From Desulfamplus sp964425195 (GTDB taxonomy: Bacteria > Desulfobacterota > Desulfobacteria > Desulfobacterales > Desulfobacteraceae): a DNA stretch of 64,000 bases. Positions within the stretch are counted from its first letter, which is position 1; the number at the start of each line of letters is the position of its first letter. Under the pieces are notes generated by a model. It ran no database searches. It was not told where the DNA came from and saw only the letters and a list, made by a program, of their open reading frames with translations. Where the stretch lies: contig CAYRLG010000023.1 of assembly GCA_964425195.1 (NCBI GenBank), positions 1-64,000 on the forward strand, in the 5' to 3' direction. The position numbers and the translations under genes are program-made. Positions 17,842 to 27,639 of this stretch are shown here, piece after piece.

Positions 17842-18643
17842 AGATGAATCTCCTCAGAAAATGAGAGAGAAAACGAGGATTTTAGTTGTAGAAGATGAAT
17901 CTCATATAGCTGAGGGGATTAAATTGAATCTTCTAATCAAAGGTTATGATGTTAAAATTGCTTCAGATGGATTAACAGGTATTAAATTCTGGAGGGAGTG
18001 GAATCCCAATTTGATTATTCTTGATATAATGCTCCCAGTTATTGATGGCTTTTCAGTGCTTCGTACAATTCGCAAAGAGGATGAAAAACTTCCGGTTCTT
18101 ATTCTCTCTGCTAAAAGCAGCGTTGAAGACAAAATTCATGGACTTAGATGCGGAGTTGATGATTATCTTGCTAAACCATTTGATCTTGATGAATTTTTAC
18201 TGCGAATTGAGAGACTTATCACCCGAACCTCATGGTATGCAAAAAGCCCAACTACTTCTACCCAAGATTCAGAATCTCAAAGCTGGACACCTAACAATAG
18301 GCAGATATCCCAGCATTTTTATGGGGATGAGAAGATTACTAACCAAAGTTTTACGTTTGGCGATAACCATATCGATTTTATAACTGGTAAAGCTTCTGGT
18401 CAGGCTGGTGAGATAGTGTTGACAGAGCAGGAGCTTAAACTACTTAAAATTCTAATTGCTAACCGTAGAAGACCAGTTTCAAGGCAAGAACTTCTTGGGG
18501 CTGGTTGGGGATATTCAGGAGATATAACAACAAGAACTCTTGATAATTTTATGGTAAGGCTCAGAAAATATTTTGAAAAAAATCCCAGAAAACCAGTATA
18601 TTTTAAAAGCAGAAGATCTGTAGGATATCTATTTGACCATTAA
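17828..18643 (+). CDS. OmpR/PhoB-family response regulator
   Basis: 271 residues. The receiver domain has acidic residues in VVEDE, phosphoacceptor Asp in LIILDIMLP and Lys in LAKPFDLDE. A C-terminal winged helix follows (LTEQELKLLKILI ... RTLDNFMVRLRKYFE ... KSRRSVGYLF). An unusually long, poorly conserved linker of about 60 residues separates them. The overlap with the upstream kinase gene implies translational coupling and a shared pathway; targets cannot be inferred. Confidence 0.94.
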   Translation: METFKDESPQKMREKTRILVVEDESHIAEGIKLNLLIKGYDVKIASDGLTGIKFWREWNPNLIILDIMLPVIDGFSVLRTIRKEDEKLPVLILSAKSSVEDKIHGLRCGVDDYLAKPFDLDEFLLRIERLITRTSWYAKSPTTSTQDSESQSWTPNNRQISQHFYGDEKITNQSFTFGDNHIDFITGKASGQAGEIVLTEQELKLLKILIANRRRPVSRQELLGAGWGYSGDITTRTLDNFMVRLRKYFEKNPRKPVYFKSRRSVGYLFDH

Positions 18644-18658
18644 TACCTAAATAATATT

Positions 18659-19456
18659 ATGCTTTACAACTACAAAGATATAGTAAAACAATTATCTACT
18701 GAGTCTGAAATTATTGTCCATTATATGAATATCCCACTTTTTATGAAAACTTTGATTCCTAAAAAGGATGTCACAGATTTCTCCATAAAAAGAGAGAAAA
18801 TATTTGAACAACATGATTTCCATATAACTTTTTTATCTGACGATGAGATTTATAAGGTCAATGAATATAAGAGTTTAAAAAAACAGATTGAGTGGATTTG
18901 CGGACGTTTTCTCGTCAAAAATATGGTAAAACAGTTCGTTGATAGTAATGTAAAGTTGTCAAATGTTAAGATTTCCTATAAAAAGGAAGGAGCACCATTC
19001 TTAGAACAGTTTAAAGACATTACAATCTCAATTAGCCATTCTGGGGATTATGCAGCAGTTGCTTTGTGTAAAAATTCAAAAAATATTGGTATTGATATTG
19101 AAAAATCAGAATATCTACCAACAGAATCTTTTATACGAATAGTTTTTACCGACAAAGAGATAGCAAATATTAATTATAACCGTAAAAACAGATTAATCTC
19201 TACACAAAAAAGACCAGAAGAAATATATTCCAATGAAACGGTAATTGATGATAACATCTGGTATGGTCACGAGATTATGAGACTTTGGACAATAAAAGAG
19301 GCATTTTTAAAGTATATTTATAAAGGATTTAACGAGAAACTCAAATCTATTGAAGTGTTGAATAATAGACTGTTTTATAATGGAGACGAAGTTACTGGAA
19401 TTGATATTAACTCATTTAATATTGACAACCGCTACATCTTATCTTTAATAGGATAA
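18659..19456 (+). CDS. 4'-phosphopantetheinyl transferase superfamily protein (Sfp type)
   Basis: Transfers phosphopantetheine from CoA to a carrier-protein serine. Diagnostic motifs are NIGIDIEK (Mg/CoA site, near residue 142) and LWTIKEAFLKY (W-x-x-KEA-x-x-K, near 205). ISISHSGDYAAVAL, the segment before the first motif, is also typical. At 265 residues it has a slightly long insert between the two motifs. No polyketide or peptide synthetase gene is present in the window, so the target carrier is unknown. It starts 15 bases after the response regulator gene and may be cotranscribed with it. Confidence 0.9.
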   Translation: MLYNYKDIVKQLSTESEIIVHYMNIPLFMKTLIPKKDVTDFSIKREKIFEQHDFHITFLSDDEIYKVNEYKSLKKQIEWICGRFLVKNMVKQFVDSNVKLSNVKISYKKEGAPFLEQFKDITISISHSGDYAAVALCKNSKNIGIDIEKSEYLPTESFIRIVFTDKEIANINYNRKNRLISTQKRPEEIYSNETVIDDNIWYGHEIMRLWTIKEAFLKYIYKGFNEKLKSIEVLNNRLFYNGDEVTGIDINSFNIDNRYILSLIG

Positions 19457-19550
19457 GTAGTATTCATAAGATAGTATTTACTTAAAAAAGCAACAAGAAT
19501 AAATAATAAAACTTTTAACTTAATTAAAATAATATAAAGAGGAACTACGA

Positions 19551-21503
19551 TTGAATCAATTTTATAAAAACTTATCCTTATGGTTAGTGATCATCTTGAT
19601 GATGGTTATGTTGTATAACATCTTTAATCAGCAGCAGGTACCAGAAAGCACTATTGGCTACTCTGAATTTCTTTCTATGGTTGAGGCAGACAGAATTAAG
19701 AGTGTAGTTCTGCAAGGACAAGATATATACTTTACAGATGCTAATGGAACAAAATATAAATCATTCACGCCAGGAGATGTAGAGCTTATCAAAATGCTCA
19801 GAACTCATAGTGTCTCTATTAAAGCAAAACCTCCAACAGAATCTTCGCTATTCATGTCTATTCTCATATCATGGCTTCCCATGATTGTTCTAATTGGTGT
19901 TTGGATATTCTTTATGCGTCAGATGCAAGGTGCTGGCGGAGGTAAGGCTATGTCCTTTGGTAAAAGCCGTGCCCGCCTAATATCTGATAAAAATGACCAA
20001 ATCACATTTGCAAATGTTGCTGGAATTGACGAGGCAAAGGAGGAGCTGACAGAAATTGTCGATTTTCTAAAAGAGCCTAAGAAATTTACCCGTCTTGGAG
20101 GACGAATTCCTAAAGGTGTTCTTCTTGTAGGTTCCCCAGGAACTGGTAAAACACTTCTGTCAAGAGCTGTAGCTGGAGAGGCGGGAGTCCCCTTCTTCAC
20201 TATAAGCGGATCAGACTTTGTTGAGATGTTTGTAGGTGTGGGAGCATCAAGAGTGCGAGACCTTTTTGCCCAAGGTAAGAAAAATGCACCCTGTATCATA
20301 TTTATTGATGAGATTGATGCTGTAGGTAGGCAGCGTGGTGCTGGTATGGGTGGAGGACATGATGAGCGTGAACAGACACTGAATCAGCTTCTTGTTGAGA
20401 TGGACGGGTTTGAATCAAATGAAGGTGTCATTCTTATGGCAGCCACAAACAGACCTGATGTTCTTGATCCTGCACTTATGAGACCCGGGCGTTTTGACCG
20501 TCAGGTTGTTGTTGATATGCCTGATATAAAGGGCAGAATCGGCATCTTAAAGGTACACATGAAAAAGACACCTTTAGATAAAGATGTGAATGTAGTAACT
20601 CTTGCTAAAGGCACTCCCGGATTTTCAGGCGCTGATCTTGAAAACCTTGTAAATGAAGCTGCTCTTCTTGCAGCAAAAAGAAACCATGAAAAACTTAATA
20701 TGATGGATTTTGAAGATGCCAAAGATAAAGTTTATATGGGTCTTGAGAGAAAATCCAAGGTTATACGCGAAGATGAAAAGAGAACTACCGCATACCATGA
20801 AGCTGGTCACGCTCTTGTGGCAAGATTAATTCCTGGAACTGACGCTGTAAATAAGATTACAATAATTCCAAGAGGAAGGGCTGCAGGTGTTACATGGTTT
20901 TTGCCTGAAGAGAGCGGGTTTAAATATAAAGATCAATTAGAAGCAGAGCTGTCTGTAGCATTTGGAGGGCGTGTTGCTGAAGAGCTTATCTTTAACCGCA
21001 TAAGCACTGGGGCATCAAATGATATTAAACAGGCTACAGCAATGGCTAATCGTATGGTTCGTGTATGGGGTATGAGCGATAATCTTGGTCCACTTGCTTA
21101 TAACCCGGGTGATGAGCATATATTTATTGGAAGAGATATTGGACACCCAAGAGAGTACTCTGAAGATACTGCAAAAAAAATTGATGCAGAGGTTGCTGAC
21201 ATAATAAAACGAAACTATAAAATTGCAAAAGATATTTTATCAGAACATATTGATATTCTTCATAAACTTGCAGAGCTTCTCTTAGAAAAAGAGACGGTAA
21301 TGGGCAAAGAGCTTGATGAGCTTATAAAATCAATGAAACCAGATTTTAATCCTCCCCCACCTTCTACAGTGTTTGACGATGAGATACTTCATGCAATAGC
21401 TGATGAGGATTCTGACACATCAAAAGATACAAACATTCTGGAGGATGAATCTCAATCGCAAAAAGATGATATTTACAAAGGCAAGGAAGACCAAAAGCAA
21501 TGA
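19551..21503 (+). CDS. ftsH: ATP-dependent zinc metalloprotease FtsH
   Basis: Membrane-anchored AAA protease degrading damaged membrane proteins and regulators. Two transmembrane helices (about 7-25 and 103-122), Walker A GSPGTGKT (194-201), Walker B IIFIDEIDAV, second region of homology ATNRPDVLDPALMRPGRFDR and the zinc site HEAGH near residue 417 are present. The start codon is TTG at 19551, nine bases after AAGAGGA; no better start exists. The gene overlaps folP by 4 bases (ATGA), the ftsH-folP order seen in many bacteria. Confidence 0.97.
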   Translation: MNQFYKNLSLWLVIILMMVMLYNIFNQQQVPESTIGYSEFLSMVEADRIKSVVLQGQDIYFTDANGTKYKSFTPGDVELIKMLRTHSVSIKAKPPTESSLFMSILISWLPMIVLIGVWIFFMRQMQGAGGGKAMSFGKSRARLISDKNDQITFANVAGIDEAKEELTEIVDFLKEPKKFTRLGGRIPKGVLLVGSPGTGKTLLSRAVAGEAGVPFFTISGSDFVEMFVGVGASRVRDLFAQGKKNAPCIIFIDEIDAVGRQRGAGMGGGHDEREQTLNQLLVEMDGFESNEGVILMAATNRPDVLDPALMRPGRFDRQVVVDMPDIKGRIGILKVHMKKTPLDKDVNVVTLAKGTPGFSGADLENLVNEAALLAAKRNHEKLNMMDFEDAKDKVYMGLERKSKVIREDEKRTTAYHEAGHALVARLIPGTDAVNKITIIPRGRAAGVTWFLPEESGFKYKDQLEAELSVAFGGRVAEELIFNRISTGASNDIKQATAMANRMVRVWGMSDNLGPLAYNPGDEHIFIGRDIGHPREYSEDTAKKIDAEVADIIKRNYKIAKDILSEHIDILHKLAELLLEKETVMGKELDELIKSMKPDFNPPPPSTVFDDEILHAIADEDSDTSKDTNILEDESQSQKDDIYKGKEDQKQ

Positions 21504-22426
21504 ACAGCTTTAAATTAGAATGGCAGACTGCACAACAAAAATATAGCCTTGAACTTGGAAGAAGAACCTGCATAATGGGAATACTCAACACAACACCAGA
21601 CTCATTTTCTGATGGAGGAAGATACCTTAAATGTGATGTGGCAGTTGAACATGGTAGGAAACTTGCTGATGATGGGGCTGATATTCTTGATATTGGGGGA
21701 GAATCTTCTCGTCCCTTTTCTGCACCTGTCTCTGTTCAAGAAGAGATTGACAGGGTTGTTCCAGTAATTGAGAGGTTATCAGCCCAAATTAATATTCCTA
21801 TCTCAATTGATACTGTAAAATCAGAAGTTGCCAAAGCTGCGATTGAAGCTGGAGCATCAATTATAAATGATATCAGCGCATTAGAACAAGATGAACTTAT
21901 GACTTCTATCGCAGTTAAAAAGAGGGTTCCTGTTATTTTGATGCACATGAAAGGAACTCCTGCAACAATGCAGATAAACCCGCAGTATGATGATTTTTTA
22001 AATGAAATAATGAGTTATCTTAAAGAACGAGCCGAATTTGCTGTAAAAGCCGGTGTTGAACCTGAACATATTATTCTCGATCCCGGCATCGGCTTTGGAA
22101 AAACCGTTGAACATAATCTAATGGTGATTCAATCTCTTGATAAGATAGCTCGGCTCGGTTTTCCAATTCTTGTCGGACCTTCAAGAAAATCTTTTGTCCA
22201 GAAGGTGCTTACAAGTTCAACCGGCATAAGCAGCGGCAAATCAGGTAGTATAGATAACACTTCGAACAGCAATATTACACCATCATCTCCAAAGAATGAA
22301 CTCGGGACAATGGCTGCAGTTGCAGCTTCAATAATGAATGGTGCTCATATTGTAAGGGTGCATGATGCAGCCTCAGCAAGGGTTGTTGCAAATATTATAA
22401 ATGCTGTTCAAAATGTGAATATATAA
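21500..22426 (+). CDS. folP: Dihydropteroate synthase
   Basis: Joins p-aminobenzoate to dihydropterin pyrophosphate in folate synthesis. Family motifs: MGILNTTPDSFSDGG, DIGGESSRP, INDISALE, LMHMKGTP, LDPGIGFGKT and GPSRKSF. The 308-residue length exceeds the usual 270-280 because of a Ser/Asn-rich insert of about 25 residues after GPSRKSFVQ, in a surface loop near the C-terminus. Start overlaps the ftsH stop (ATGA), implying translational coupling. Confidence 0.96.
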   Translation: MNSFKLEWQTAQQKYSLELGRRTCIMGILNTTPDSFSDGGRYLKCDVAVEHGRKLADDGADILDIGGESSRPFSAPVSVQEEIDRVVPVIERLSAQINIPISIDTVKSEVAKAAIEAGASIINDISALEQDELMTSIAVKKRVPVILMHMKGTPATMQINPQYDDFLNEIMSYLKERAEFAVKAGVEPEHIILDPGIGFGKTVEHNLMVIQSLDKIARLGFPILVGPSRKSFVQKVLTSSTGISSGKSGSIDNTSNSNITPSSPKNELGTMAAVAASIMNGAHIVRVHDAASARVVANIINAVQNVNI

Positions 22427-22460
22427 CAACTGTATATATAAATGATACCGGAGAGATTCA

Positions 22461-23258
22461 ATGCTTCTTGTTATTGATGTTGGAAATACAAATATAGTTC
22501 TCGGTGTTTTTGATGGAGAGACTCTTATAAAGGACTGGAGAATTAGAACTATTAGAGATACCACAGCAGATGAGTTTAATGTGCTTGCAAGAGCACTTTT
22601 TGCAGATAAAGGTATTAAACTATCAGATATCAGCCGTGTAGTTATATCGTCAGTAGTTCCTCCTGCCGTCCCTATTTTAGATAGATTTTGTGCAACCTAT
22701 CTTAATAAAACACCTCTCTGGGTACAGCCAGCTTTGGTAAGAACTCTTATGCCCATTCTTTACAACAACCCTGCTGAAGTTGGGGCAGACAGAATTGTAA
22801 ATGGAATTGCAGCATATAACAGATATAAAAAGAGTTTGATTGTAATTGATTTTGGGACAGCCACTACATTTGATGCTATCTCTGAAAATGGAGAGTATTT
22901 AGGAGGGGCAATTGTTCCTGGTATTATGATCTCATCTGAGGCTCTATTTCAAAGAGCTTCAAGATTGCCAAGAGTAGAGATGTTCATGCCACCTGAACAC
23001 GTAATTGGGAAAGATACTATTGATAGTATAAAATCTGGTTTAATGCACGGGAATGCAGCATTAGTGGATGGAATGGTTGCAAGGATGAAAAAGGAGATGA
23101 TGAGCGATCCCAACGTTACAACTTCTGAACCAATGGTTATAGCTACTGGGGGACTTGCCATACTTATTGCAGAGTTGTCAAATTCAATTGAGGCTGTGGA
23201 CAGTGCACTGACTCTTGAAGGGCTAAGAATTATAAGTCAGGCACTGAGCTCTAAATAA
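22461..23258 (+). CDS. coaX: Type III pantothenate kinase
   Basis: Phosphorylates pantothenate in the first step of CoA synthesis. The N-terminal MLLVIDVGNTNIVLG phosphate loop, the GADRIVNG motif and VIDFGTATTFD are the CoaX signatures, and 265 residues is the usual length. It lies 34 bases after folP and is probably in the ftsH-folP-coaX unit. It converges with the following minus-strand gene. Confidence 0.96.
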   Translation: MLLVIDVGNTNIVLGVFDGETLIKDWRIRTIRDTTADEFNVLARALFADKGIKLSDISRVVISSVVPPAVPILDRFCATYLNKTPLWVQPALVRTLMPILYNNPAEVGADRIVNGIAAYNRYKKSLIVIDFGTATTFDAISENGEYLGGAIVPGIMISSEALFQRASRLPRVEMFMPPEHVIGKDTIDSIKSGLMHGNAALVDGMVARMKKEMMSDPNVTTSEPMVIATGGLAILIAELSNSIEAVDSALTLEGLRIISQALSSK

Positions 23259-23298
23259 TATATAAAAGATATCAATTATTTTAAAATAACACTTTATT

Positions 23299-23976
23299 CT
23301 AACTAAGTTTCCCCAGTTTTCTTAAAGATTCATTATATATAGCATAAAATTGATCGTGCTCAAGAATAGTTCTTTGTAGAACATTCTCCATTAAATTTAC
23401 CTGCTTGTAATTTAAAATTTGATTAACACTTGCGTGTAACGCAGCCATATTATCCATTGTATGTATATCTTTTGAGATTAACATAACAACCATTTTACGC
23501 CGTAGAACCATCTCAAGAGTATTAATATATTCCATTATATGGTAATACCCCTGTCTGTTGATATCAAAATCATCACCAATAATGATTACGTCAAACAGAT
23601 GATACATCATACTTTTTAGTGCTGTATGAACATTATCCACATTAAGAATGTGATACTGCATACTGTTCAAGATTTTAATAGCAATCTCGTTAGTGTGTGG
23701 ATATGAAACACAGATCATTGCTGTTTTTGCGTTTTTATCAAGAATGCCAAATGGTTTATCAGCTGCATTATAGGCTGGAGTCTCATGTTCTTGACGGGGA
23801 TTTATAACAGGAGATAGGTTACTAACTGGCATAACACTTTGAACGTTATCTTCTCCCGGAATAATATGGATTCTCTGTTTGCATTTTGGGCATTGAAGAG
23901 ATACTTTTCTCCCTTTAGGAAGTTTTTCATCAGGTATATTAAATTTACTTTGGCAATGATTACAGGCTATTTCCAT
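23299..23976 (-). CDS. Zinc-ribbon plus pseudo-receiver protein of unknown function
   Basis: 225 residues. The N-terminal MJ0042-type zinc ribbon has Cys pairs CNHC and CPKC (residues 5-8 and 29-32), like the protein cut off at the left edge. After a linker, residues 80-215 have the alternating strand/helix pattern of a response-regulator receiver (AMICVSYPH ... DVIIIGDDFD ... MVVMLISKD), but without a convincing phosphorylation site. It lies 32 bases downstream of the PilT-like gene on the same strand, so a role in pilus-driven motility or its control is possible but not shown. Confidence 0.75.
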   Translation of the reverse strand: MEIACNHCQSKFNIPDEKLPKGRKVSLQCPKCKQRIHIIPGEDNVQSVMPVSNLSPVINPRQEHETPAYNAADKPFGILDKNAKTAMICVSYPHTNEIAIKILNSMQYHILNVDNVHTALKSMMYHLFDVIIIGDDFDINRQGYYHIMEYINTLEMVLRRKMVVMLISKDIHTMDNMAALHASVNQILNYKQVNLMENVLQRTILEHDQFYAIYNESLRKLGKLS

Positions 23977-24008
23977 AATTTATTTTAATCCTTCGCAATT
24001 GATAAAGG

Positions 24009-25169
24009 TTAAGCTTCATAGTCATCATCAAGCTCAAGTGAGTCAATATCTGTAGTCTTTTCACCTCTGGAACTTTTTATAAAATCGAGTCCTCTTCCTA
24101 CAGCCGCTCTACGTGATGCGTAGCTAATAGCAGTCTCTTCTGTAATCAATCCATGCTTATAAAGATTGATAATGTAGCGATCAAAAGTTGTCATACCAAA
24201 AGCTTCACCGTCAGTTATTATCTCATAGAAAGTTTTACCTTCTGACTCCTCATTAAGTATAGAGTCTTTTACCCTTAAGTTTGTTCCCATGATCTCAAAT
24301 GCTGCTACACGACCACCTCCAACCTTTGGAAGAAGCCTTTGACAGACAATCCACCGAAGAGTGTCAGCAAGACGGATACGGACCTGGTGCTCCTCCTCAG
24401 TTGAAAACATTCCAATAATGCGGTTAATGGTCTGCCCTGCATCTGCAGTGTGAAGCGTTGTTAGAACAAGATGACCAGTTTCTGCGGCAGACAAACCAAT
24501 TTCTACAGTCTCTCTATCACGCATCTCTCCTACAAGAATTATTTTTGGTGCTTGACGAAGTGCAGCTCTTAGTCCATTTGCATAAGTATCAAAATCTGCT
24601 CCAAGTTCCCTTTGGTTAAAAGTGGCTTTTTTTTGAGGATGTTGAAACTCAATAGGGTCTTCCAAAGTAATTACATGAACTGATTGTGTTTCGTTGATAT
24701 GGTTTAAAAAAGCAGCAAGAGAAGTTGTTTTACCACTACCTGTTGCACCAGTTACAAAAATAATTCCATTTCTCTCCTGTACCATTTTATTAAATGCTGA
24801 AGGAAGATTTAGACTTTTAATAGTAGGCATTTTTGTTTCAAGTTTTCTTAAAACAATAGAATATTGACCTGCTCTTGAAAATATGTTCACCCTAAATCTT
24901 GCCTTATCTCCAAGTGCGTACGATAGATCGCATGAGCCTTGAGTCAAAAGCATTTCAGTCAACCGGCGATCTTGCTTTATCATGTTCATTGCAAAAATTT
25001 CAGTTTGAAATGGAGTTAATACTTTGAAATCAGGCTCCATCTGTACTGGAACAAGCACTCCTGAGGTCTCTACTTGAAGTGGTTTACCCGGGGTGAAGTT
25101 TAAATCTGACACATTATCATAAGATTCGAGCATTATAGCCAGTATATGGTCAATTTCCTGTTTCTGCAT
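24009..25169 (-). CDS. PilT/PilU-family retraction ATPase, divergent
   Basis: 386 residues of the type IV pilus twitching ATPase family. Walker A GATGSGKTTS (near residue 137), Asp box TLEDPIEFQHP, Walker B IILVGEMRDRET and His box GHLVLTTLHTADA are intact. The residue before the Walker B strand is Lys (APKIILVGE) where typical PilT has Asp. A C-terminal acidic tail (about residues 365-386) is unlike PilT. Paired with the canonical pilT 77 bases upstream, it likely plays the accessory PilU-like role. Confidence 0.88.
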   Translation of the reverse strand: MQKQEIDHILAIMLESYDNVSDLNFTPGKPLQVETSGVLVPVQMEPDFKVLTPFQTEIFAMNMIKQDRRLTEMLLTQGSCDLSYALGDKARFRVNIFSRAGQYSIVLRKLETKMPTIKSLNLPSAFNKMVQERNGIIFVTGATGSGKTTSLAAFLNHINETQSVHVITLEDPIEFQHPQKKATFNQRELGADFDTYANGLRAALRQAPKIILVGEMRDRETVEIGLSAAETGHLVLTTLHTADAGQTINRIIGMFSTEEEHQVRIRLADTLRWIVCQRLLPKVGGGRVAAFEIMGTNLRVKDSILNEESEGKTFYEIITDGEAFGMTTFDRYIINLYKHGLITEETAISYASRRAAVGRGLDFIKSSRGEKTTDIDSLELDDDYEA

Positions 25170-25246
25170 ATTGTACTATTCCTTTTTCTTATATAAATAC
25201 ACCTACTCTACACACAAAAATCTATCTAATAAATTTTGAAGAGTTT

Positions 25247-26329
25247 TTACGCTTCTGTAAAATCTGCAGGTGGATTTTTAAGAAATGGTCTAAATAGAGA
25301 TTTATTATTAGATTTGGTATATGCCTCTTCGGCACTTATCCATCTTTTGTTATAAAGCTGCATTATAGCATCGTCAAGAAGCTGCATTCCATACTGTTTT
25401 CCAGTTTGTATAACACTTGGAATTTGGTGGGTTTTAGATTCACGTATTAAGTTTCTTGCTGCTGGAGTTGCAACAAGAATCTCAAGGGCTGCACACCTAC
25501 CCTTTTTATCAATTCTTTTAAAAAGCACCTGAGCAATAATTGCTCTAAGTCCGTCAGAAAGGGTTGAGCGTATTTGAGCCTGCTGATTAGCTGGAAAAAC
25601 TTCTATAACACGATCAACAGTCTTTGCTGCGCTTGATGTATGAAGCGTGCCAAATACAAGATGACCTGTTGATGCAGCTTCAATGGCAAGAGAGATCGTC
25701 TCAAGATCTCTCATCTCACCTACAAGAATAATATCAGGGTCTTCACGTAAAGCACCTCTTAAAGCAGATGAAAATGATTTGGTGTGAAGCCCAACCTCTC
25801 TATGGTTGACAATACAACCTTGACTTTTATGAACAAACTCTATTGGGTCTTCAACAGTTATAATATGATCCTTTCTGGTTCTATTTGCCTGATCAATTAT
25901 AGCAGCAAGAGTGGTTGATTTACCACTACCTGTAGGACCTGTTACTAACACAAGACCTCTTGGAAGGTTTGCAAGTTTTGATATTACTGGTGGTAAACCT
26001 AACTGTTCAGCAGTAAGGATTTCAGCCGGAATTTCTCTAAATACAGCTCCTATGCCGTTACGCTGCATAAAAAAATTGGCTCTGTACCGAGCAAGTCCCG
26101 GAATTTCATAGCCAAAATCTACATCTCCTGTCTCCTCAAACACTTTTATTTTGTCTTCAGGAGTTATCTCATACAAAATACTTCTGAGTTCATCATTTGA
26201 GAGCACATTATATTTAATACGTTCTATATCACCGTGCAGCCTTAATGCAGGAGGCAAACCTGATGTAAGATGGAGGTCAGATGCACCCTGATCGTTCATT
26301 AATTTGAAAAAAGCATCGATTTTAGCCAT
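25247..26329 (-). CDS. pilT: Type IV pilus retraction ATPase PilT
   Basis: Hexameric cytoplasmic motor that depolymerises type IV pili. The 360 residues show all hallmarks: N-terminal PAS-like domain (DLHLTSGLPPALRLHG), Walker A GPTGSGKSTT (near residue 130), Asp box TVEDPIEFVH, Walker B PDIILVGEMRDLET and His box GHLVFGTLHT. The C-terminus differs slightly from the usual AIRNLI ending. No pilin or assembly gene is in the window. It is first in the order pilT, pilT-like, zinc-ribbon gene. Confidence 0.94.
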   Translation of the reverse strand: MAKIDAFFKLMNDQGASDLHLTSGLPPALRLHGDIERIKYNVLSNDELRSILYEITPEDKIKVFEETGDVDFGYEIPGLARYRANFFMQRNGIGAVFREIPAEILTAEQLGLPPVISKLANLPRGLVLVTGPTGSGKSTTLAAIIDQANRTRKDHIITVEDPIEFVHKSQGCIVNHREVGLHTKSFSSALRGALREDPDIILVGEMRDLETISLAIEAASTGHLVFGTLHTSSAAKTVDRVIEVFPANQQAQIRSTLSDGLRAIIAQVLFKRIDKKGRCAALEILVATPAARNLIRESKTHQIPSVIQTGKQYGMQLLDDAIMQLYNKRWISAEEAYTKSNNKSLFRPFLKNPPADFTEA

Positions 26330-26369
26330 ACATAAATAATCCTCTCCAGAAATATTTTATTATGCTTTA

Positions 26370-26870
26370 TTAAGCCTGTTTAAGAAAAATTAAAGTTGAA
26401 TCAATCTGTTCCGCTGCTTTATTCTCAGCCTTGCTCATCTCAAGTAGTCTGGAGTGATTTTCAATAACAGATGATATCTGTATCTCAATCTGCATACGCT
26501 GCCTTTTTAACTCACTTATATCGCTGTGAAGTTGAGAAAGCCTCTGATGTGCTCTGTTAAGAATCTTTTCTGCTTCAATCTCAGCTTCTGCAATAACGGC
26601 TTCCGCAGATTTTTTAGCACTATTTCTCATCTCACCTATTACAGCCTCAGAGTGGATAAGAGCTCTTTGAATAGACTCTTCTCTTGATTTATAGCCCTTA
26701 TTTTCAAGTAAGAGTCTATGATTCTCATTTTTTATATCACTAATTATAGAGTTAAGTTTCTCCATTTCTCGGGCAATATTCCAAAGAAACAGCTCAACTT
26801 CATCAACATCAAATCCTCTAAATCTTCGGGTAAACTCTTTTTGTTCAATAACAGCCGGTGTAATACCCAT
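26370..26870 (-). CDS. DivIVA-domain coiled-coil protein
   Basis: 166 residues from the ATG at 26870, which is preceded by GGGAGG. The N-terminus (ITPAVIEQKEFTRRFRGFDVDEVELFL) matches the DivIVA/GpsB membrane-binding head, including the Arg-Gly-Phe loop and the DEV helix. A long coiled coil follows (about residues 30-155). DivIVA-type proteins recognise curved membrane at poles or septa and recruit partners. It lies 40 bases from pilT on the same strand, so a polar recruitment role for the pilus motor is an attractive but unproved idea. Confidence 0.88.
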   Translation of the reverse strand: MGITPAVIEQKEFTRRFRGFDVDEVELFLWNIAREMEKLNSIISDIKNENHRLLLENKGYKSREESIQRALIHSEAVIGEMRNSAKKSAEAVIAEAEIEAEKILNRAHQRLSQLHSDISELKRQRMQIEIQISSVIENHSRLLEMSKAENKAAEQIDSTLIFLKQA

Positions 26871-26949
26871 CAATCCTCCCTAAATATTTTTACGTTGCTC
26901 TTTCTCGTTCAGTCTATATTAAAATTGAAAATTTCTGCATTCTCCCAAT

Positions 26950-27249
26950 TTACATAAATGAAAATGCTAATTTATGAAGACTTCCTACAAGAAAGTTTTG
27001 TAGAAATATAATGCCAAGCATTGCGACAATAGGTGATATATCAATTCCTCCAAAATTAACAGGTATGTTTTTTCTTATTTGGTATAAAAGAGGCTCTGTG
27101 GTGTTATGGATAAATCTTACTATATTATTATAAGGATCAGGATTGACCCATGATAGCACTGCCCGTGCAATGATAATCCACATAAATATACTCAAAGCAT
27201 AATCAAGAACAACGGCAACAGCTTTAAAAAAATTACCCAAAATAAACAT
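26950..27249 (-). CDS. YggT-family membrane protein
   Basis: 99 residues, two hydrophobic helices (about 7-30 and 66-90) joined by the family motif ARAVLSWVNPDPYNNIVRFIHNTTEPLL (in part). YggT proteins are small integral membrane proteins, often next to divIVA-like genes as here, and linked to cell shape or osmotic balance. It is first in the minus-strand group YggT, DivIVA, pilT. Confidence 0.92.
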   Translation of the reverse strand: MFILGNFFKAVAVVLDYALSIFMWIIIARAVLSWVNPDPYNNIVRFIHNTTEPLLYQIRKNIPVNFGGIDISPIVAMLGIIFLQNFLVGSLHKLAFSFM

Positions 27250-27469
27250 GGTTGTAATTATATCTCCTTGAAGTGTTTCGTGAACAGATTTAATACATTT
27301 TTTCTAATATAACTGTATATTTTTGATAAACAATGAACATGTGATTGTTAGAATAGGTTAAGGAATATTTCATTTTTAATTGGAAAGTCAAGATATTTTA
27401 ACCATATCTAAGCACATATACAGCGTTGCTATACTGTTTAAAATATATTGACATAAATATACATAAATC

Positions 27470-27510
27470 TTGACATGGATATAACGATATCATAGTGATT
27501 GGTTAGACCA
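27470..27510 (+). promoter_or_regulatory. Promoter with FadR-type operator before the GntR regulator gene
   Basis: TTGACA at 27470-27475 is followed by an imperfect -10 region (CATAGT/TAGTGA). The palindrome TGGTTAGACCA lies at 27500-27510, then TTAAGAT. TGGTnnnACCA is the half-site arrangement of FadR-subfamily operators. The same elements precede the next operon (28451-28490). A 389-base gene-free region (27250-27639) surrounds it, giving a 5' leader of about 130 bases. Confidence 0.7.
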
Positions 27511-27639
27511 TTAAGATAATTGAATAGTAACTTTATAACGTTAGTATATTGTCTTTAGTAGCTTTGAGTTAAATTAATTCATTTTCAAAAAAAACAAATA
27601 TATTTGATTTAAGCTATTATAAAATATTTGGAGCATAAA

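Noticed and set aside
18659..19456. Secondary-metabolite cluster suggested by the phosphopantetheinyl transferase
   Set aside because: No synthase, carrier protein or tailoring gene lies nearby; neighbours are two-component and housekeeping genes.
23276..23289. Perfect AT-only palindrome TTATTTTAAAATAA between coaX and the zinc-ribbon gene
   Set aside because: AT-only palindromes of this size occur by chance in such DNA; there is no GC stem or T run to make it a terminator.
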